Below are positions 51,082-63,913 of a stretch of DNA of 64,000 nucleotides, in pieces; position 1 is the first letter of the stretch; every line of letters begins with the position of its first letter. This DNA comes from Bacillus sp. (in: firmicutes) (GTDB lineage: Bacteria; Bacillota; Bacilli; Bacillales; Bacillaceae). Location: the NCBI GenBank assembly GCA_031180805.1, contig JAPSLL010000008.1:51265-115264 (forward strand), read 5' to 3'. The notes under the pieces are model-generated. The model did no database searches. It was not told the DNA's origin and saw only the letters and a program-made list of their open reading frames with translations. A program made the position numbers and the translations under genes.

Positions 51082-51295
51082 TTTATCTAAAAAGTAAGCC
51101 TATTTTTAGCAAATCCTTTTGCGTAACTTTTCTTAATTAAAATCTTCCCTATAACAGGAGTATTTCAGAGCATATTGTCGGAATTCTTAAAAAACTGTAT
51201 GAGAATCTAACGAAATGCTTCGATATTATATGTGAATAAATGTAAAGAAGTCTTACAGTCTTTGAGTTATCTTTTTATTCCTGATAAGCTTTTAA

Positions 51296-51517
51296 ATGAG
51301 AAAGCAAACGAAGGGATTGATTGTTATTCACTCAAATCAGCTAGACCTCCATTACACAGCTGATATGGAAAAAGCGATGCATCATTCACATGGAATGGGA
51401 TATGCAGAATACGCATTAAACCATGAAAAAAGAATTAGCGTTGAAAGAAATCGTGAAGAGGATTATCGTAAAAGCCAATTAATATATGCCGAAGTGGAAA
51501 GAAAAATGAAAAAATAA
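51296..51517 (+). CDS. Hypothetical protein, 73 residues
   Basis: The frame encodes a polar, His/Glu-rich protein (LDLHYTADMEKAMHHSHGMG, then YALNHEKRISVERNREEDYR). There is no clear ribosome binding site before the ATG, but the composition is protein-like and the helical, charged C-terminal half ends cleanly. No family was recognised. It lies alone between the metNPQ terminator and the suf promoter region. Confidence 0.5.
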   Translation: MRKQTKGLIVIHSNQLDLHYTADMEKAMHHSHGMGYAEYALNHEKRISVERNREEDYRKSQLIYAEVERKMKK

Positions 51518-51851
51518 CCCTTTATTATTTTGATGTCTTATCCTGTAAGGCATCTTTTTTCTTCATTTTTAATGACATTCTTTTATTTCAATGTGAGAGA
51601 ATGTTTTTTTTATGGAAGTGAAAACTATTTAGAGTGTGAAAAAAATGAAAAAATAGCTTTACAAAAAATTTTAGAAAAGGTAACCTACTGCTACTGCTTA
51701 ATCACTTCTCACATACCCAAGAGAAAAGTGGGTATATCCCGACATATATCGACCATAATCCTTAAAGGTTGTGTTCACTTTTCATTTGTTATAATATTAG
51801 AATGAGAATAAAGTGAGAATAGTAAATTTTATATATTATGGAGGTAACATT
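51518..51851. other. Upstream region of the suf operon
   Basis: This 334-bp gap contains a near-consensus -10 TATAAT at 51790-51795 with only a weak -35 (GGTTGT at 51767, 17 bp away). No regulator site was recognised. A 91-codon frame at 51530-51805 is present but lacks coding features and runs through the promoter, so it is not called. Confidence 0.45.
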
Positions 51852-52637
51852 ATGGCAGGTTCTACATTAATCATAAAGGATTTACACGTAGAAATTGATG
51901 GGAAAGAAATTTTGAAGGGTGTAAATCTTGAAATAAAAGGCGGAGAGTTCCATGCAATTATGGGACCTAACGGAACAGGAAAGTCAACTTTATCATCTGC
52001 AATTATGGGACACCCTAAATATGAGGTGACTAAAGGAAGCATTACTTTAGACGGTGAAGATGTACTTGAAATGGAAGTAGACGAGCGTGCTCAAGCAGGT
52101 CTATTTTTAGCTATGCAATATCCTAGTGAAATTAGCGGAGTGACGAATGCAGAATTCTTACGCTCAGCAATTAACTCTCGCCGTGAAGAAGGCGATGAAA
52201 TTTCATTAATGAAATTTATTCGTAAAATGGATGCAAACATGGAAGAGCTAGAAATGGATCCAGATATGGCACAACGTTATTTAAACGAAGGATTCTCTGG
52301 TGGAGAGAAAAAGCGTAATGAAATTCTTCAATTAATGATGATTGAACCAAAAATTGCAATTCTTGATGAAATTGACTCAGGTCTAGATATCGATGCGTTA
52401 AAAATTGTTGCAAAAGGTATTAACAAAATGAGAAGTGAGGATTTTGGTTGCTTAATGATTACTCACTATCAACGTTTATTAAATTACATTACACCTGATA
52501 AAGTTCACGTGATGATGCAAGGTCGTGTTGTGAAATCAGGTGGAGCTGAGCTAGCTCAACGTTTAGAAGCAGAAGGATATGACTGGATTAAACAAGAATT
52601 AGGTATTGAAGACGAAACTGTTGAACAAGAAGCATAA
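51852..52637 (+). CDS. sufC: Fe-S cluster assembly ATPase SufC
   Basis: This 261-residue ABC-type ATPase has Walker A GPNGTGKST (about 38-46), signature EGFSGGEKKRNEI, Walker B IAILDEIDSGLD and switch His in MITHYQR. It powers the SufBCD scaffold that builds iron-sulfur clusters in the cytosol. The ATG at 51852 has GGAGGTAA before it; an in-frame upstream reading is not supported. It is the first gene of the essential sufCDSUB operon, as in B. subtilis. Confidence 0.96.
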   Translation: MAGSTLIIKDLHVEIDGKEILKGVNLEIKGGEFHAIMGPNGTGKSTLSSAIMGHPKYEVTKGSITLDGEDVLEMEVDERAQAGLFLAMQYPSEISGVTNAEFLRSAINSRREEGDEISLMKFIRKMDANMEELEMDPDMAQRYLNEGFSGGEKKRNEILQLMMIEPKIAILDEIDSGLDIDALKIVAKGINKMRSEDFGCLMITHYQRLLNYITPDKVHVMMQGRVVKSGGAELAQRLEAEGYDWIKQELGIEDETVEQEA

Positions 52638-52659
52638 GCGTAAAGGGGAGTAGAGATAG

Positions 52660-55608
<2,949 letters not shown>

Positions 55609-55652
55609 ATAAGGGATTGCCCTTAATTCTAACTAGATAGGAGTGAATGTAG

Positions 55653-57050
55653 ATGGCTAAAAAAGCACCAGAAATCGGCGATTACAAATACGGATTTGCT
55701 GATAAGGATGTCTCCATCTTCCGTTCTGAACGAGGATTAACGAAAGAAATCGTTGAAGAAATTTCTCGTATGAAATCTGAACCACAGTGGATGCTAGATT
55801 TCCGTTTAAAATCTTTAGATAATTTTTATAAGATGCCAATGCCTCAATGGGGTGGAGATTTAGCATCATTAAACTTCGATGAAATTACGTACTACGTAAA
55901 ACCATCAGAAAAATCTGAGCGTTCATGGGATGAAGTTCCTGAGGAAATTAAAGCTACATTTGATAAATTAGGAATTCCAGAGGCTGAACAAAAATATTTA
56001 GCAGGTGTATCTGCGCAATATGAATCAGAGGTTGTATACCACAATATGAAGGAAGACCTTGAAGAGCTTGGAATTGTTTTCAAGGATACGGATACAGCAT
56101 TAAAAGAAAATGAGGATATTTTCCGTGAGCACTTTGGAAAAGTCATCCCACCGACTGATAACAAATTTGCAGCATTAAACTCTGCTGTTTGGTCTGGTGG
56201 ATCATTTATCTATGTACCAAAAGGTGTAAAGGTTGATACACCATTACAAGCGTACTTCCGGATTAACTCAGAAAACATGGGACAATTTGAGCGTACATTA
56301 ATCATTGTTGACGAAGGCGCACATGTTCACTATGTTGAAGGTTGTACAGCTCCAGTTTATACAACGAATTCATTACACAGTGCGGTAGTTGAAATTATTG
56401 TTAAGGATGGCGGATATTGCCGTTATACAACGATTCAAAACTGGGCAAACAATGTATTCAATCTAGTGACAAAGCGTGCGGTTTGTGAAGCAAACGCAAC
56501 AATGGAATGGATTGATGGAAACATTGGTTCAAAATTAACAATGAAATATCCTGCTGTCATCTTAAAAGGTGAAGGTGCACGTGGTATGACGTTATCAATT
56601 GCCATTGCTGGTAAAGGTCAACATCAAGATGCTGGTGCTAAGATGATTCACCTAGCTCCTAATACATCTTCCACCATCGTTTCAAAATCAATTTCGAAAC
56701 AAGGTGGTAAAGTAACATACCGCGGTATCGTACATTTTGGACGTAAAGCAGATGGTGCAAGATCAAATATTGAATGTGATACACTCATTATGGATAACCA
56801 ATCAACATCAGATACAATTCCATATAATGAGATTTTAAACGACAATATTTCTCTTGAGCACGAAGCAAAGGTTTCTAAGGTTTCTGAAGAACAATTATTC
56901 TACCTTATGAGCCGTGGTATTTCAGAAGAAGAGGCAACTGAAATGATCGTAATGGGCTTCATTGAGCCATTTACAAAAGAGCTTCCAATGGAATATGCTG
57001 TTGAAATGAACCGTCTAATCAAGTTTGAAATGGAAGGTTCTATCGGTTAA
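55653..57050 (+). CDS. sufB: Fe-S cluster assembly protein SufB
   Basis: This 465-residue scaffold protein holds the nascent cluster in SufBC2D. It has the N-terminal SufB segment ([20 protein letters not shown]), the beta-helix core ([41 protein letters not shown]) and the C-terminal helix [27 protein letters not shown] precedes the ATG. It ends the suf operon, with a terminator following. Confidence 0.96.
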   Translation: MAKKAPEIGDYKYGFADKDVSIFRSERGLTKEIVEEISRMKSEPQWMLDFRLKSLDNFYKMPMPQWGGDLASLNFDEITYYVKPSEKSERSWDEVPEEIKATFDKLGIPEAEQKYLAGVSAQYESEVVYHNMKEDLEELGIVFKDTDTALKENEDIFREHFGKVIPPTDNKFAALNSAVWSGGSFIYVPKGVKVDTPLQAYFRINSENMGQFERTLIIVDEGAHVHYVEGCTAPVYTTNSLHSAVVEIIVKDGGYCRYTTIQNWANNVFNLVTKRAVCEANATMEWIDGNIGSKLTMKYPAVILKGEGARGMTLSIAIAGKGQHQDAGAKMIHLAPNTSSTIVSKSISKQGGKVTYRGIVHFGRKADGARSNIECDTLIMDNQSTSDTIPYNEILNDNISLEHEAKVSKVSEEQLFYLMSRGISEEEATEMIVMGFIEPFTKELPMEYAVEMNRLIKFEMEGSIG

Positions 57051-57059
57051 TAATAGGAT

Positions 57060-57095
57060 GGGCTGACAATCTCTTTTGTCAGCCTATTTATTTTA
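57060..57095 (+). terminator. Terminator after the suf operon
   Basis: GGCTGACAA (57061-57069) pairs with TTGTCAGCC (57076-57084), followed by TATTTATTTT. Confidence 0.9.
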
Positions 57096-57277
57096 CCTTA
57101 TCCCACATTGCTTCTTATTTCCTCGACTATTTTAATTTTATTCCTTCAACAAATCATGGATGAACGATTCAATCTTGCAGACAATAGGTCATAAGGAAGC
57201 GCAACAATGTTCTAACTGTTGTTAACGTGGTATAGTATGAATAGAAGCAATCTATACATAATGAGGTTGATTTTTAC

Positions 57278-58150
57278 GTGACATCAATACAAATCGGATT
57301 AACAGGGTGGGGAGATCATGATTCTCTTTATCCACTTAAAACGAGTTCAACGAACAAATTAAAAGAATATGCTGCACATTTTCCTACGGTTGAAATTGAT
57401 ACGAGTTTTTATGCAATTCAGCCTGAGCGCAATATTTTGAAATGGTTGCGGGATACGCCAGATACGTTTCAATTTGTTGTAAAAGCATATCAAGGTATGA
57501 CAGGGCATTTACGTGGGGATATCCCATTTGCAAATAAAAAGGAAATGTTTCATGCATTTATACAATCGATAAAACCTATTCGAACATCAAATAAATTAGC
57601 AATGGTTCTCTTTCAGTTTCCACCATGGTTTACTTGTACAAAGGAAAATGTTACGTATTTAAAATGGTGTAGAGAACAAATGGGTGATTTTGCTGTAGCG
57701 ATTGAATTTCGGAACCGAACTTGGTTTTCAAGGGAGCTTTATGATAAAACATTAGCGTTTATGGAAGCTGAAAAATGGATTCATAGTATTGTTGATGAGC
57801 CACAGGCTGGTGAACGATCCATTCCGACTGTTCTTCATCCAACTGATTCTAAGAAAACGTTAATTCGTCTTCATGGACGAAATGTTCATGGGTGGAATAA
57901 ACCTTCCTCTGGTGACAATTGGCGTGATGTACGTTATTTGTATCGCTATAATGAGGAAGAGCTACTCGAATGGAAAACTCATATTCAAAAGCTACAGGAG
58001 AAAACAGAAACAATTTATATGTTATTTAATAATAATTCAGGTGGAGATGCAGCAGATAATGCCAAAATGATGGTGAATTTATTAGACATCTCCTATAACG
58101 GACTTGCTGAGAAGCAACTAAGTCTGTTTAGTGATATAGAGGAGCGTTAA
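57278..58150 (+). CDS. yunF: DUF72 family protein YunF
   Basis: This 290-residue TIM-barrel-like DUF72 protein has the opening IQIGLTGWGDHDSLYP, the segment VEIDTSFYAIQPERNILKWL and the late YMLFNNNSGGDAADNAKMMV, all family hallmarks (B. subtilis YunF). The function is unknown. The start is GTG with a weak site (GAGGTTG). It leads yunF-yunE, whose 8-bp spacing implies one transcript. Confidence 0.9.
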   Translation: MTSIQIGLTGWGDHDSLYPLKTSSTNKLKEYAAHFPTVEIDTSFYAIQPERNILKWLRDTPDTFQFVVKAYQGMTGHLRGDIPFANKKEMFHAFIQSIKPIRTSNKLAMVLFQFPPWFTCTKENVTYLKWCREQMGDFAVAIEFRNRTWFSRELYDKTLAFMEAEKWIHSIVDEPQAGERSIPTVLHPTDSKKTLIRLHGRNVHGWNKPSSGDNWRDVRYLYRYNEEELLEWKTHIQKLQEKTETIYMLFNNNSGGDAADNAKMMVNLLDISYNGLAEKQLSLFSDIEER

Positions 58151-58158
58151 CTTATAAA

Positions 58159-58989
58159 ATGGAATGGATTATTTTATTAATCGTTGGGTTAATAGCAGGG
58201 ACGATTGGTAGTATTGTTGGTTTAGGTGGAGGAATTATTGTTGTTCCGATGCTATTAACATTGGGGAGTTATTTTACCGCATTTGATGATGTATCACCAC
58301 AGGTTGCTGTTGGTACATCGTTATTAGTTGTTATTTTCACTGGTCTTTCTTCTACGTTGACCTATATGAAGTATAAAAAAGTTGATTATAAAAGTGGTCT
58401 AATCTTCTTTATTGGAAGTGGACCAGGTGGAATTATCGGAGCTTATGTGAATAAGTTTTTTAATACATCCTCATTTTCATTATGGTTTGGCTTGTTTATG
58501 ATTTTCATATCGATCATTTTAATGGTGAGAGATAAGCTGCCAAAAGCAAAGGAAAAACCAGGAAAAAAGGTGGTTCGGACCTATTTGGGAGATGAGGGAG
58601 AAGAACTTACATATGCCTATCGACCGACATTAGGTATTGTCATTGCTTTTGTAGTCGGGTTTATATCTGGTCTGTTTGGCATAGGTGGTGGAGCATTAAT
58701 GGTTCCTGCGATGGTTTTATTATTTATGTTTCCTCCACATATTGCTGTTGCGACATCGATGTTTATTATATTCCTATCCTCTGCAACAGGCTCGATTACA
58801 CATATAGCTTTGGGAAATATTGATTGGTTATTTGCGGCGATATTAGTACCAGGTGCATGGTTTGGAGGGAAATTTGGTGCTCTAATCAATACTAAGCTAA
58901 AAGGTAAAACAATTATCACGCTATTAAGAATTGTATTAATTATTGTCGGATTAAAGCTAATTTATGAAGGATTGACTGGCTTAACATGA
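58159..58989 (+). CDS. yunE: TauE/SafE (TSUP) family membrane transporter YunE
   Basis: This 276-residue membrane protein has about eight helices and the paired TSUP motifs GTIGSIVGLGGGIIVVPMLL and GFISGLFGIGGGALMVPAMV at the two half-repeats. TSUP proteins move sulfite, sulfoacetate or related anions. It matches YunE of B. subtilis by position. It directly follows yunF. The substrate is not known. Confidence 0.9.
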   Translation: MEWIILLIVGLIAGTIGSIVGLGGGIIVVPMLLTLGSYFTAFDDVSPQVAVGTSLLVVIFTGLSSTLTYMKYKKVDYKSGLIFFIGSGPGGIIGAYVNKFFNTSSFSLWFGLFMIFISIILMVRDKLPKAKEKPGKKVVRTYLGDEGEELTYAYRPTLGIVIAFVVGFISGLFGIGGGALMVPAMVLLFMFPPHIAVATSMFIIFLSSATGSITHIALGNIDWLFAAILVPGAWFGGKFGALINTKLKGKTIITLLRIVLIIVGLKLIYEGLTGLT

Positions 58990-59228
58990 TAATTAGAAGG
59001 CTTGTTAAACATTAATGTTGATTTTCTGTGCAATTATTTCGCAAAAAGAGGGAGGTTTTTAGTGCTTGAGCCTACCATGGAAGAATTCTTTTCCGTTGGC
59101 AATAAACCTATCCACTAAATTAACTATATGCTTTAACACAGCCCATAGATCAAAAAAGTATAAAGCTTGGACATTGAATCCAATCTGATCGTTTTTCATA
59201 AATGCTTTATGGAAAAGGGGAGAGAGAC

Positions 59229-60623
59229 ATGCTAGAAACCATTCACCTATATCATACGAATGATTTACATAGTCATTTTGAAAATTGGCCTAAAATTGCC
59301 CATTTCTTAAAGAGGAAGAGAGAAATACATAAGCAAAATAATGAAACGATGCTTCTTTTTGATATCGGAGACCATGCTGATAGGTTTCATCCAATAACAG
59401 AAGCGACTCATGGGAAGGCAAATGTCGAATTATTAAATCGTCTTCAGTATGATGCAGCAACAATAGGCAATAATGAAGGAATTACATTTGCACATGATGA
59501 TTTAGATACATTATATAATCATGCAACATTTCCTATCGTATTATCGAATCTTTACACTGAGTTAGGGGAGCGGCCATCATGGGTTGTTCCTTATCAAATG
59601 ATGAATCTGGAAAATGGTATGAGCATAGCTGTCCTAGGTGTGACGGTTTTTTATGAAAAATTTTATGAGTTACTTGGCTGGCAAATAAAAGACCCATTTC
59701 AAAGCTTATTAGAAACGGTCAATCAAGTAAAGGATCAGGCTGATATGATCATTCTCCTCTCTCATTTAGGTATTACTGATGACGAATTCATCGCAAAAGA
59801 ATTTCCGGAAATTGATATTATAATCGGTGGCCATACACATCATGTTTTACAAAAAGGGAAAGAAATGAATGGTACATTACTTGCTGGTGCTGGTAAATAC
59901 GGACAATATATCGGTCATATCTCATTTACAATCCATACACAAAAAAAAGAGGTTGTACAACGTGAGGCTGATGTCTATCCGATGGAAGAGGAAGTCGAGT
60001 ATTGCGAAGAAACTGCATCATGGCTGAATAGGGAAATGGTAAAAAGTGAATCAACTTTATCAGAAGTTGTTGCTGTCATCGATAAAGATTTGCCGCTTGA
60101 TTGGTTTCAAGAGTCCCCTTTTCCACAACTTTTAGTCCAAGCTTTATTAGATTGGTGTGATGGTGAAGTTGCTATGGTTAATTCAGGGATGCTGCTAGAG
60201 CCATTATTGAAAGGCCCGATAACAAAGAAGGACTTGCATCGAATTTGTCCACACCCAATTAATCCATGTAAAGTTTATTTAAAGGGTGATGTGCTGAAAG
60301 AGGTTATTGTTCAAGCTAGAGAGGAAAAAATGGAGCATCTTCAATTAAAAGGGTTAGGCTTTAGAGGGAAAGTAATGGGAAGAATGGTTTACGAGGGAAT
60401 TGATATCCAAACTGACACTTTGGAAGATGGGAAACAGCATGTTACGGAAGTGCTCGTACATGGAGAACCAATTAATCCCGAAAAAACATATGCAGTGGCA
60501 ACCGTTGATATGTTTACGTTAGGACCACTATATCCTGCAATAAGCCATGCGAAGGAAAAAATATTCTATATGCCAGAATTATTGAGAGATTTATTAGCAT
60601 GGCAATTGGCAAAAAAACCTTAA
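59229..60623 (+). CDS. yunD: Metallophosphoesterase / 5'-nucleotidase family protein YunD
   Basis: This 464-residue protein has the UshA-type layout: metal-binding motifs YHTNDLHSHF, FDIGDHADR, IGNNE, SHLG and IGGHTHH in the N-terminal domain (about 1-270) and a nucleotide-binding C-terminal domain. There is no signal peptide, so it acts in the cytosol, as B. subtilis YunD is believed to. AAGGGGAG lies before the ATG at 59229; an in-frame upstream start is unsupported. Confidence 0.9.
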   Translation: MLETIHLYHTNDLHSHFENWPKIAHFLKRKREIHKQNNETMLLFDIGDHADRFHPITEATHGKANVELLNRLQYDAATIGNNEGITFAHDDLDTLYNHATFPIVLSNLYTELGERPSWVVPYQMMNLENGMSIAVLGVTVFYEKFYELLGWQIKDPFQSLLETVNQVKDQADMIILLSHLGITDDEFIAKEFPEIDIIIGGHTHHVLQKGKEMNGTLLAGAGKYGQYIGHISFTIHTQKKEVVQREADVYPMEEEVEYCEETASWLNREMVKSESTLSEVVAVIDKDLPLDWFQESPFPQLLVQALLDWCDGEVAMVNSGMLLEPLLKGPITKKDLHRICPHPINPCKVYLKGDVLKEVIVQAREEKMEHLQLKGLGFRGKVMGRMVYEGIDIQTDTLEDGKQHVTEVLVHGEPINPEKTYAVATVDMFTLGPLYPAISHAKEKIFYMPELLRDLLAWQLAKKP

Positions 60624-60698
60624 TTTCATAGGCGTTTTATCTACACGTATTACTTATGCACTCATAGAGATATAGTAATGAAAGGAGTGTATGAGCAT

Positions 60699-61001
60699 AT
60701 GGTAACGATGACGCCAATTGTCATAGACGGGAATCAGTTTACTGCGATTACAATGGCTTTACCAAAAACAAATTTTATGGCGGTAACGAATGAAAAAGGG
60801 TATATCATGTGTGGAGCTCTAGACGTCGGTTTATTAAATGAAAAATTAAAGGATCGAGGGATTATTGCTGGAAGAGCTGTCGGTGTTAGAACGATTGAGC
60901 AATTGCTTGAAGCACCGTTAGAATCAGTAACATATGAGGCTGAAAAGTACGGAATCGTAGCTGGAATGGCAGGAAAAGATGCATTGCTAAAAATGATATA
61001 A
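60699..61001 (+). CDS. yunC: DUF1805 family protein YunC
   Basis: This 100-residue protein has the YunC/DUF1805 pattern GYIMCGALDVGLLNEKLKDR, GIIAGRAVGVRTIEQLLEAP and the ending GKDALLKM. The structure of the family is known but not the function. The ATG at 60699 is used because AAAGGAG lies 11 bases before and because the B. subtilis protein starts at this residue. The ATG at 60678 is an alternative. Confidence 0.9.
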   Translation: MVTMTPIVIDGNQFTAITMALPKTNFMAVTNEKGYIMCGALDVGLLNEKLKDRGIIAGRAVGVRTIEQLLEAPLESVTYEAEKYGIVAGMAGKDALLKMI

Positions 61002-61060
61002 ATTTGTCCAATTGCAAAACGGTTAAATAACCAAACCTTAATCACATAAAAAAGATGCGT

Positions 61061-61103
61061 ACATCCCTCCTTACAAGCATAAACATGTTGTAAGGGGGGA
61101 TGT
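61061..61103 (+). promoter_or_regulatory. Strong hairpin enclosing the yunB ribosome binding site
   Basis: ACATCCCTCCTTACAA (61061-61076) pairs over 16 bp (15 Watson-Crick, one G-U) with TTGTAAGGGGGGATGT (61088-61103). The AAGGGGGG part is the ribosome binding site of yunB, whose TTG start is at 61107. The arms can also act as a terminator for yunC, with only ATTTT following. Confidence 0.75.
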
Positions 61104-61106
61104 ATT

Positions 61107-61856
61107 TTGCCTAAATTTCGCGGTAGAAGTGTACGCCGCCGCCGAGGGCCATTACCTTTTCGTTATGTTCTCTTATTAACGTTAGTTATTTTTATTATAT
61201 TAACCGCAGTAAGCTTTTGGATTGTTAATGTTCAGGTGGAATCTACTTTAATGAGGATAGCAAAGTTTGAAGCAAATAAGGTTGCAACAACTATCATACA
61301 TAATGCAGTAGAAAAAGAAGTGCTAACAGAGGCCGAACAAGAAAATCTTGTTGATATTACGACAAATAGTAATGGAAATGTCACATCAGTTAACTTAAAT
61401 CAGCGTGCAGTTCACGCAGCAAAAGAAAGAGTTCAGGATAATATTACTGAGAAGCTAAGTCAAATTGAGCGGAATAATTTTCATAGTCCAACCTCAAATA
61501 CAGAGTTAGCTGATGGAATTGTGTATGGGATTCCATTAGGGGTAATAACGAATAACTCATTACTAAGTTCCTTAGGACCTGAAATTCCGATTCAATATTA
61601 TTTAATTGGCGATGTATTTGTTGATACAAAAAGTGAGACAAAGGAATATGGTATTAATGGTGGTGTACACGAAATATCTTTATATGTAGAGGTAAGTGTT
61701 CAAGTAGTCATTCCATTTGCAACTGAAGTGATAAAAGCAACGAATACGATCCCAATTGTAAATTTCTCAGAACGTGGAGATGTTCCACAATATCATGGCG
61801 GTGGTGGCTCTGAAGGAAATCTTCCGGATGTAGACATACCTGGATTAGAGGAGTAA
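61107..61856 (+). CDS. yunB: Sporulation protein YunB
   Basis: This 249-residue protein has a very basic N-terminus (FRGRSVRRRRGPLPFRY), one membrane helix (about 22-45) and an extracytoplasmic domain of about 200 residues with YGIPLGVITNNSLLSSLGPE and IQYYLIGDVFV, matching YunB, a sigma-E-dependent sporulation protein of B. subtilis. The start is TTG with an unusually strong AAGGGGGG, which lies inside a hairpin. The Gly-rich tail after the domain is less conserved. Confidence 0.9.
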   Translation: MPKFRGRSVRRRRGPLPFRYVLLLTLVIFIILTAVSFWIVNVQVESTLMRIAKFEANKVATTIIHNAVEKEVLTEAEQENLVDITTNSNGNVTSVNLNQRAVHAAKERVQDNITEKLSQIERNNFHSPTSNTELADGIVYGIPLGVITNNSLLSSLGPEIPIQYYLIGDVFVDTKSETKEYGINGGVHEISLYVEVSVQVVIPFATEVIKATNTIPIVNFSERGDVPQYHGGGGSEGNLPDVDIPGLEE

Positions 61857-61857
61857 T

Positions 61858-61892
61858 GAGCAGCATGTTGTTCATTGCTCTTTTTATTTTAA
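61858..61892 (+). terminator. Terminator after yunB
   Basis: ATGAGCA...TGCTC forms a short stem with a 13-nt loop, followed by TTTTTATTTT. Confidence 0.65.
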
Positions 61893-62244
61893 GAATTGTA
61901 AAACTTTGGAGCTTGCGCAGTCATATTGTTTTTTATAGAATAACTTTATCTTAAAAATAATGATTATTAGTATTAGCTTTCAATAATACTTTTTAGAGTG
62001 GGATTGCTTTACTTCCTTGATTAAACGGAGAGATTATAAAAAAGGAAAATTATTGTAGGTTACTTTCGGAACTATTTAAATTTTCTGAATAAATCATACT
62101 AAAATAATATTTTTTGCAAATTTTTGTGGACATAGGCATAATGACCATTTATAATATGTATAGATTATACTAAATAGTCAGAAAATTAGGTAATTTCAAA
62201 TTGTTCCGTTATTTGGTTCGAGTTTGAGAAGGGGGAAATTTGTA
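61893..62244. other. Upstream region of the NSS transporter
   Basis: The gap is AT-rich. A palindrome AATAATGATTATT (61956-61968) resembles half of a Fur box but lies nearly 290 bp before the gene, with poor outer positions. The promoter is described separately. No gene or further repeat was seen. Confidence 0.4.
62127..62155 (+). promoter_or_regulatory. Sigma-A promoter of the NSS transporter
   Basis: TGGACA (62127-62132) and TATAAT (62150-62155) are 17 bp apart, giving a leader of about 80 nt. Its 3' part shows no riboswitch that was recognised. Confidence 0.65.
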
Positions 62245-63759
62245 ATGAATAATCGTCCACAGTGGGGATCAAGGGCTGGCTTTATTATGGCAGCTGTTGG
62301 TTCTGCAGTAGGCTTAGGAAATATTTGGCGTTTTCCAGCAACAGCATATGAAAATGGAGGAGGAGCGTTCTTTCTACCGTACTTATTTGCACTATTAACT
62401 GCTGGTATTCCACTTTTAATTATGGAGTTTACTTTAGGTCATAAGTACCGTAGCTCTTCACCATTAACATTTGCAAAAATTAGTAAAGGTTCAGAATGGT
62501 TAGGTTGGTGGCAAATTGCTATTTCCTTTGTTATTTCATGCTATTATCCAGTAATTATTGCTTGGGCAGGATCTTATTCTGTTTTTTCTATTAATCAGAC
62601 GTGGGGAAATGATACGAACTCATTTTTATTTAATGATTATTTGAAAATTGTTGAAACACCAGGGCAATTTGGTGGATTAGTGCCAGGTGTATTAATTCCA
62701 TTAATTATTGTTTGGGTAGTAGCACTTGGAGTGTTATTTGCAGGGGTTAAAAAAGGAATTGAAGTAGCAAGTAAAATTTTCATTCCGGTTTTAGTTATTA
62801 TGTTTTTAATTATTGTTGTTCGTGCAGTTACATTAGATGGTGCATTAAAGGGCCTAGAGGCTTTCTTTAAACCTGAATGGAGTACTATTTTAGATGGAAA
62901 AGTATGGGTAGCAGCTTATGGGCAGATTTTCTTCAGTTTATCTATTGCTTTTGCAATTATGATTACTTATGCAAGCTATTTACCAAGAAAGTCAGACATA
63001 ACCAATAATGCTTTCATAACTGGTTTTGGGAACTCTGCATTTGAGGTTTTAGCTGGTATTGGTGTATTTAGTGCTTTAGGGTTTATGGCCGCACAACAAG
63101 GTGTACCTGTTTCTGAGGTTGTAACTTCTGGTGTTGGGTTAGCATTTGTCGTTTTCCCTCAAATAATTAATGAGTTCCCAGGTATGAATGGCTTATTCGG
63201 CTTTTTATTCTTTGGTTCATTAATTTTAGCGGGTTTGACTTCGTTAATTTCTATTACAGAGACATATGTTGCCGGTATCCAGGAAAAATTTAAAGTTTCC
63301 CGTACAAAGGCTGTTGCATTTGGTGGTGGCTTAGCAGCAATTTGTTCGCTTGTTTTTGCAACAAGAGGTGGTTTATATTTTCTAGATAGTGTTGATGTAT
63401 TTATTAACAACTTTGGTGTTGCATTAGCAGGTTTATTTGAAGTAGTAGCAATCGCTTGGTTTGCTAAAGAATTAAAAGCCATTCAGAAGCATGCTAATGA
63501 AGTTTCAGATATCCAAATTGGTACGTGGTGGAGATTCTCATTAAGTGTTATTACACCAGTTATATTAGGTTATATGATGTTTGATAATTTACGTACAAAC
63601 TTAACGAGTGAATATGAGGGTTATCCTCGTGAATTCCTGTTTAATTGGGGTTGGACTGTTGCAATTGGTGCAATTTTAGTTGGAGTCTTATTCTCAATGA
63701 AGCTTAAAAAAAATCAAGAATCTGTAACAGCTTCTTCAAATAAGGAGGTACAATCCTAA
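62245..63759 (+). CDS. Sodium-dependent neurotransmitter-symporter-family transporter, methionine/alanine type
   Basis: This 504-residue membrane protein has 12 predicted helices of the LeuT fold. The sodium site and start motif is AAVGSAVGLGNIWRFP, and later ENGGGAFFLPYL, YGQIFFSLSIAFAIMITYAS and FGSLILAGLTSLISI fit the NSS family. The small subunit gene that follows (MetS type) indicates a methionine/alanine importer like MetP of Corynebacterium. The ATG at 62245 has AAGGGGGA before it. Its TAA overlaps the next ATG (TAATG). Confidence 0.9.
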   Translation: MNNRPQWGSRAGFIMAAVGSAVGLGNIWRFPATAYENGGGAFFLPYLFALLTAGIPLLIMEFTLGHKYRSSSPLTFAKISKGSEWLGWWQIAISFVISCYYPVIIAWAGSYSVFSINQTWGNDTNSFLFNDYLKIVETPGQFGGLVPGVLIPLIIVWVVALGVLFAGVKKGIEVASKIFIPVLVIMFLIIVVRAVTLDGALKGLEAFFKPEWSTILDGKVWVAAYGQIFFSLSIAFAIMITYASYLPRKSDITNNAFITGFGNSAFEVLAGIGVFSALGFMAAQQGVPVSEVVTSGVGLAFVVFPQIINEFPGMNGLFGFLFFGSLILAGLTSLISITETYVAGIQEKFKVSRTKAVAFGGGLAAICSLVFATRGGLYFLDSVDVFINNFGVALAGLFEVVAIAWFAKELKAIQKHANEVSDIQIGTWWRFSLSVITPVILGYMMFDNLRTNLTSEYEGYPREFLFNWGWTVAIGAILVGVLFSMKLKKNQESVTASSNKEVQS

Positions 63760-63866
63760 TGAGTGCTAGTGCTATTACGATGATGGTAGTCGGAGTTGTT
63801 GTTATATGGGGTGGTCTCGCAGCTAGTATTGTTAATGCGGTAATAAAATCAAAGCATGCTAAATAA
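63759..63866 (+). CDS. Methionine/alanine importer small subunit (MetS type)
   Basis: This 35-residue protein, MSASAITMMVVGVVVIWGGL then AASIVNAVIKSKHAK, is one membrane helix with a short basic tail, the pattern of MetS-type small subunits of NSS transporters. The ATG overlaps the transporter stop by one base, and TAAGGAGGT precedes it. It is thought to be needed for transport activity of its partner. A terminator follows. Confidence 0.85.
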   Translation: MSASAITMMVVGVVVIWGGLAASIVNAVIKSKHAK

Positions 63867-63869
63867 AAA

Positions 63870-63905
63870 TGAAAGGACGACTGTATTAGTCGTCCTTTTC
63901 ATTTG
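63870..63905. terminator. Terminator after the MetS-type gene
   Basis: GAAAGGACGACT (63871-63882) pairs with AGTCGTCCTTTTC (63888-63900), with A-rich and T-rich flanks, so it can serve both converging transcripts. Confidence 0.88.
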
Positions 63906-63913
63906 AAAAAAGA

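Noticed and set aside
51530..51805. A 91-codon plus-strand frame before sufC
   Set aside because: It runs across the suf -10 box, has no ribosome binding site, and its sequence shows no domain-like pattern.
61956..61968. AATAATGATTATT as a Fur box
   Set aside because: Outer positions do not match the Fur consensus and it lies nearly 290 bp upstream of the transporter gene; probably chance in AT-rich DNA.
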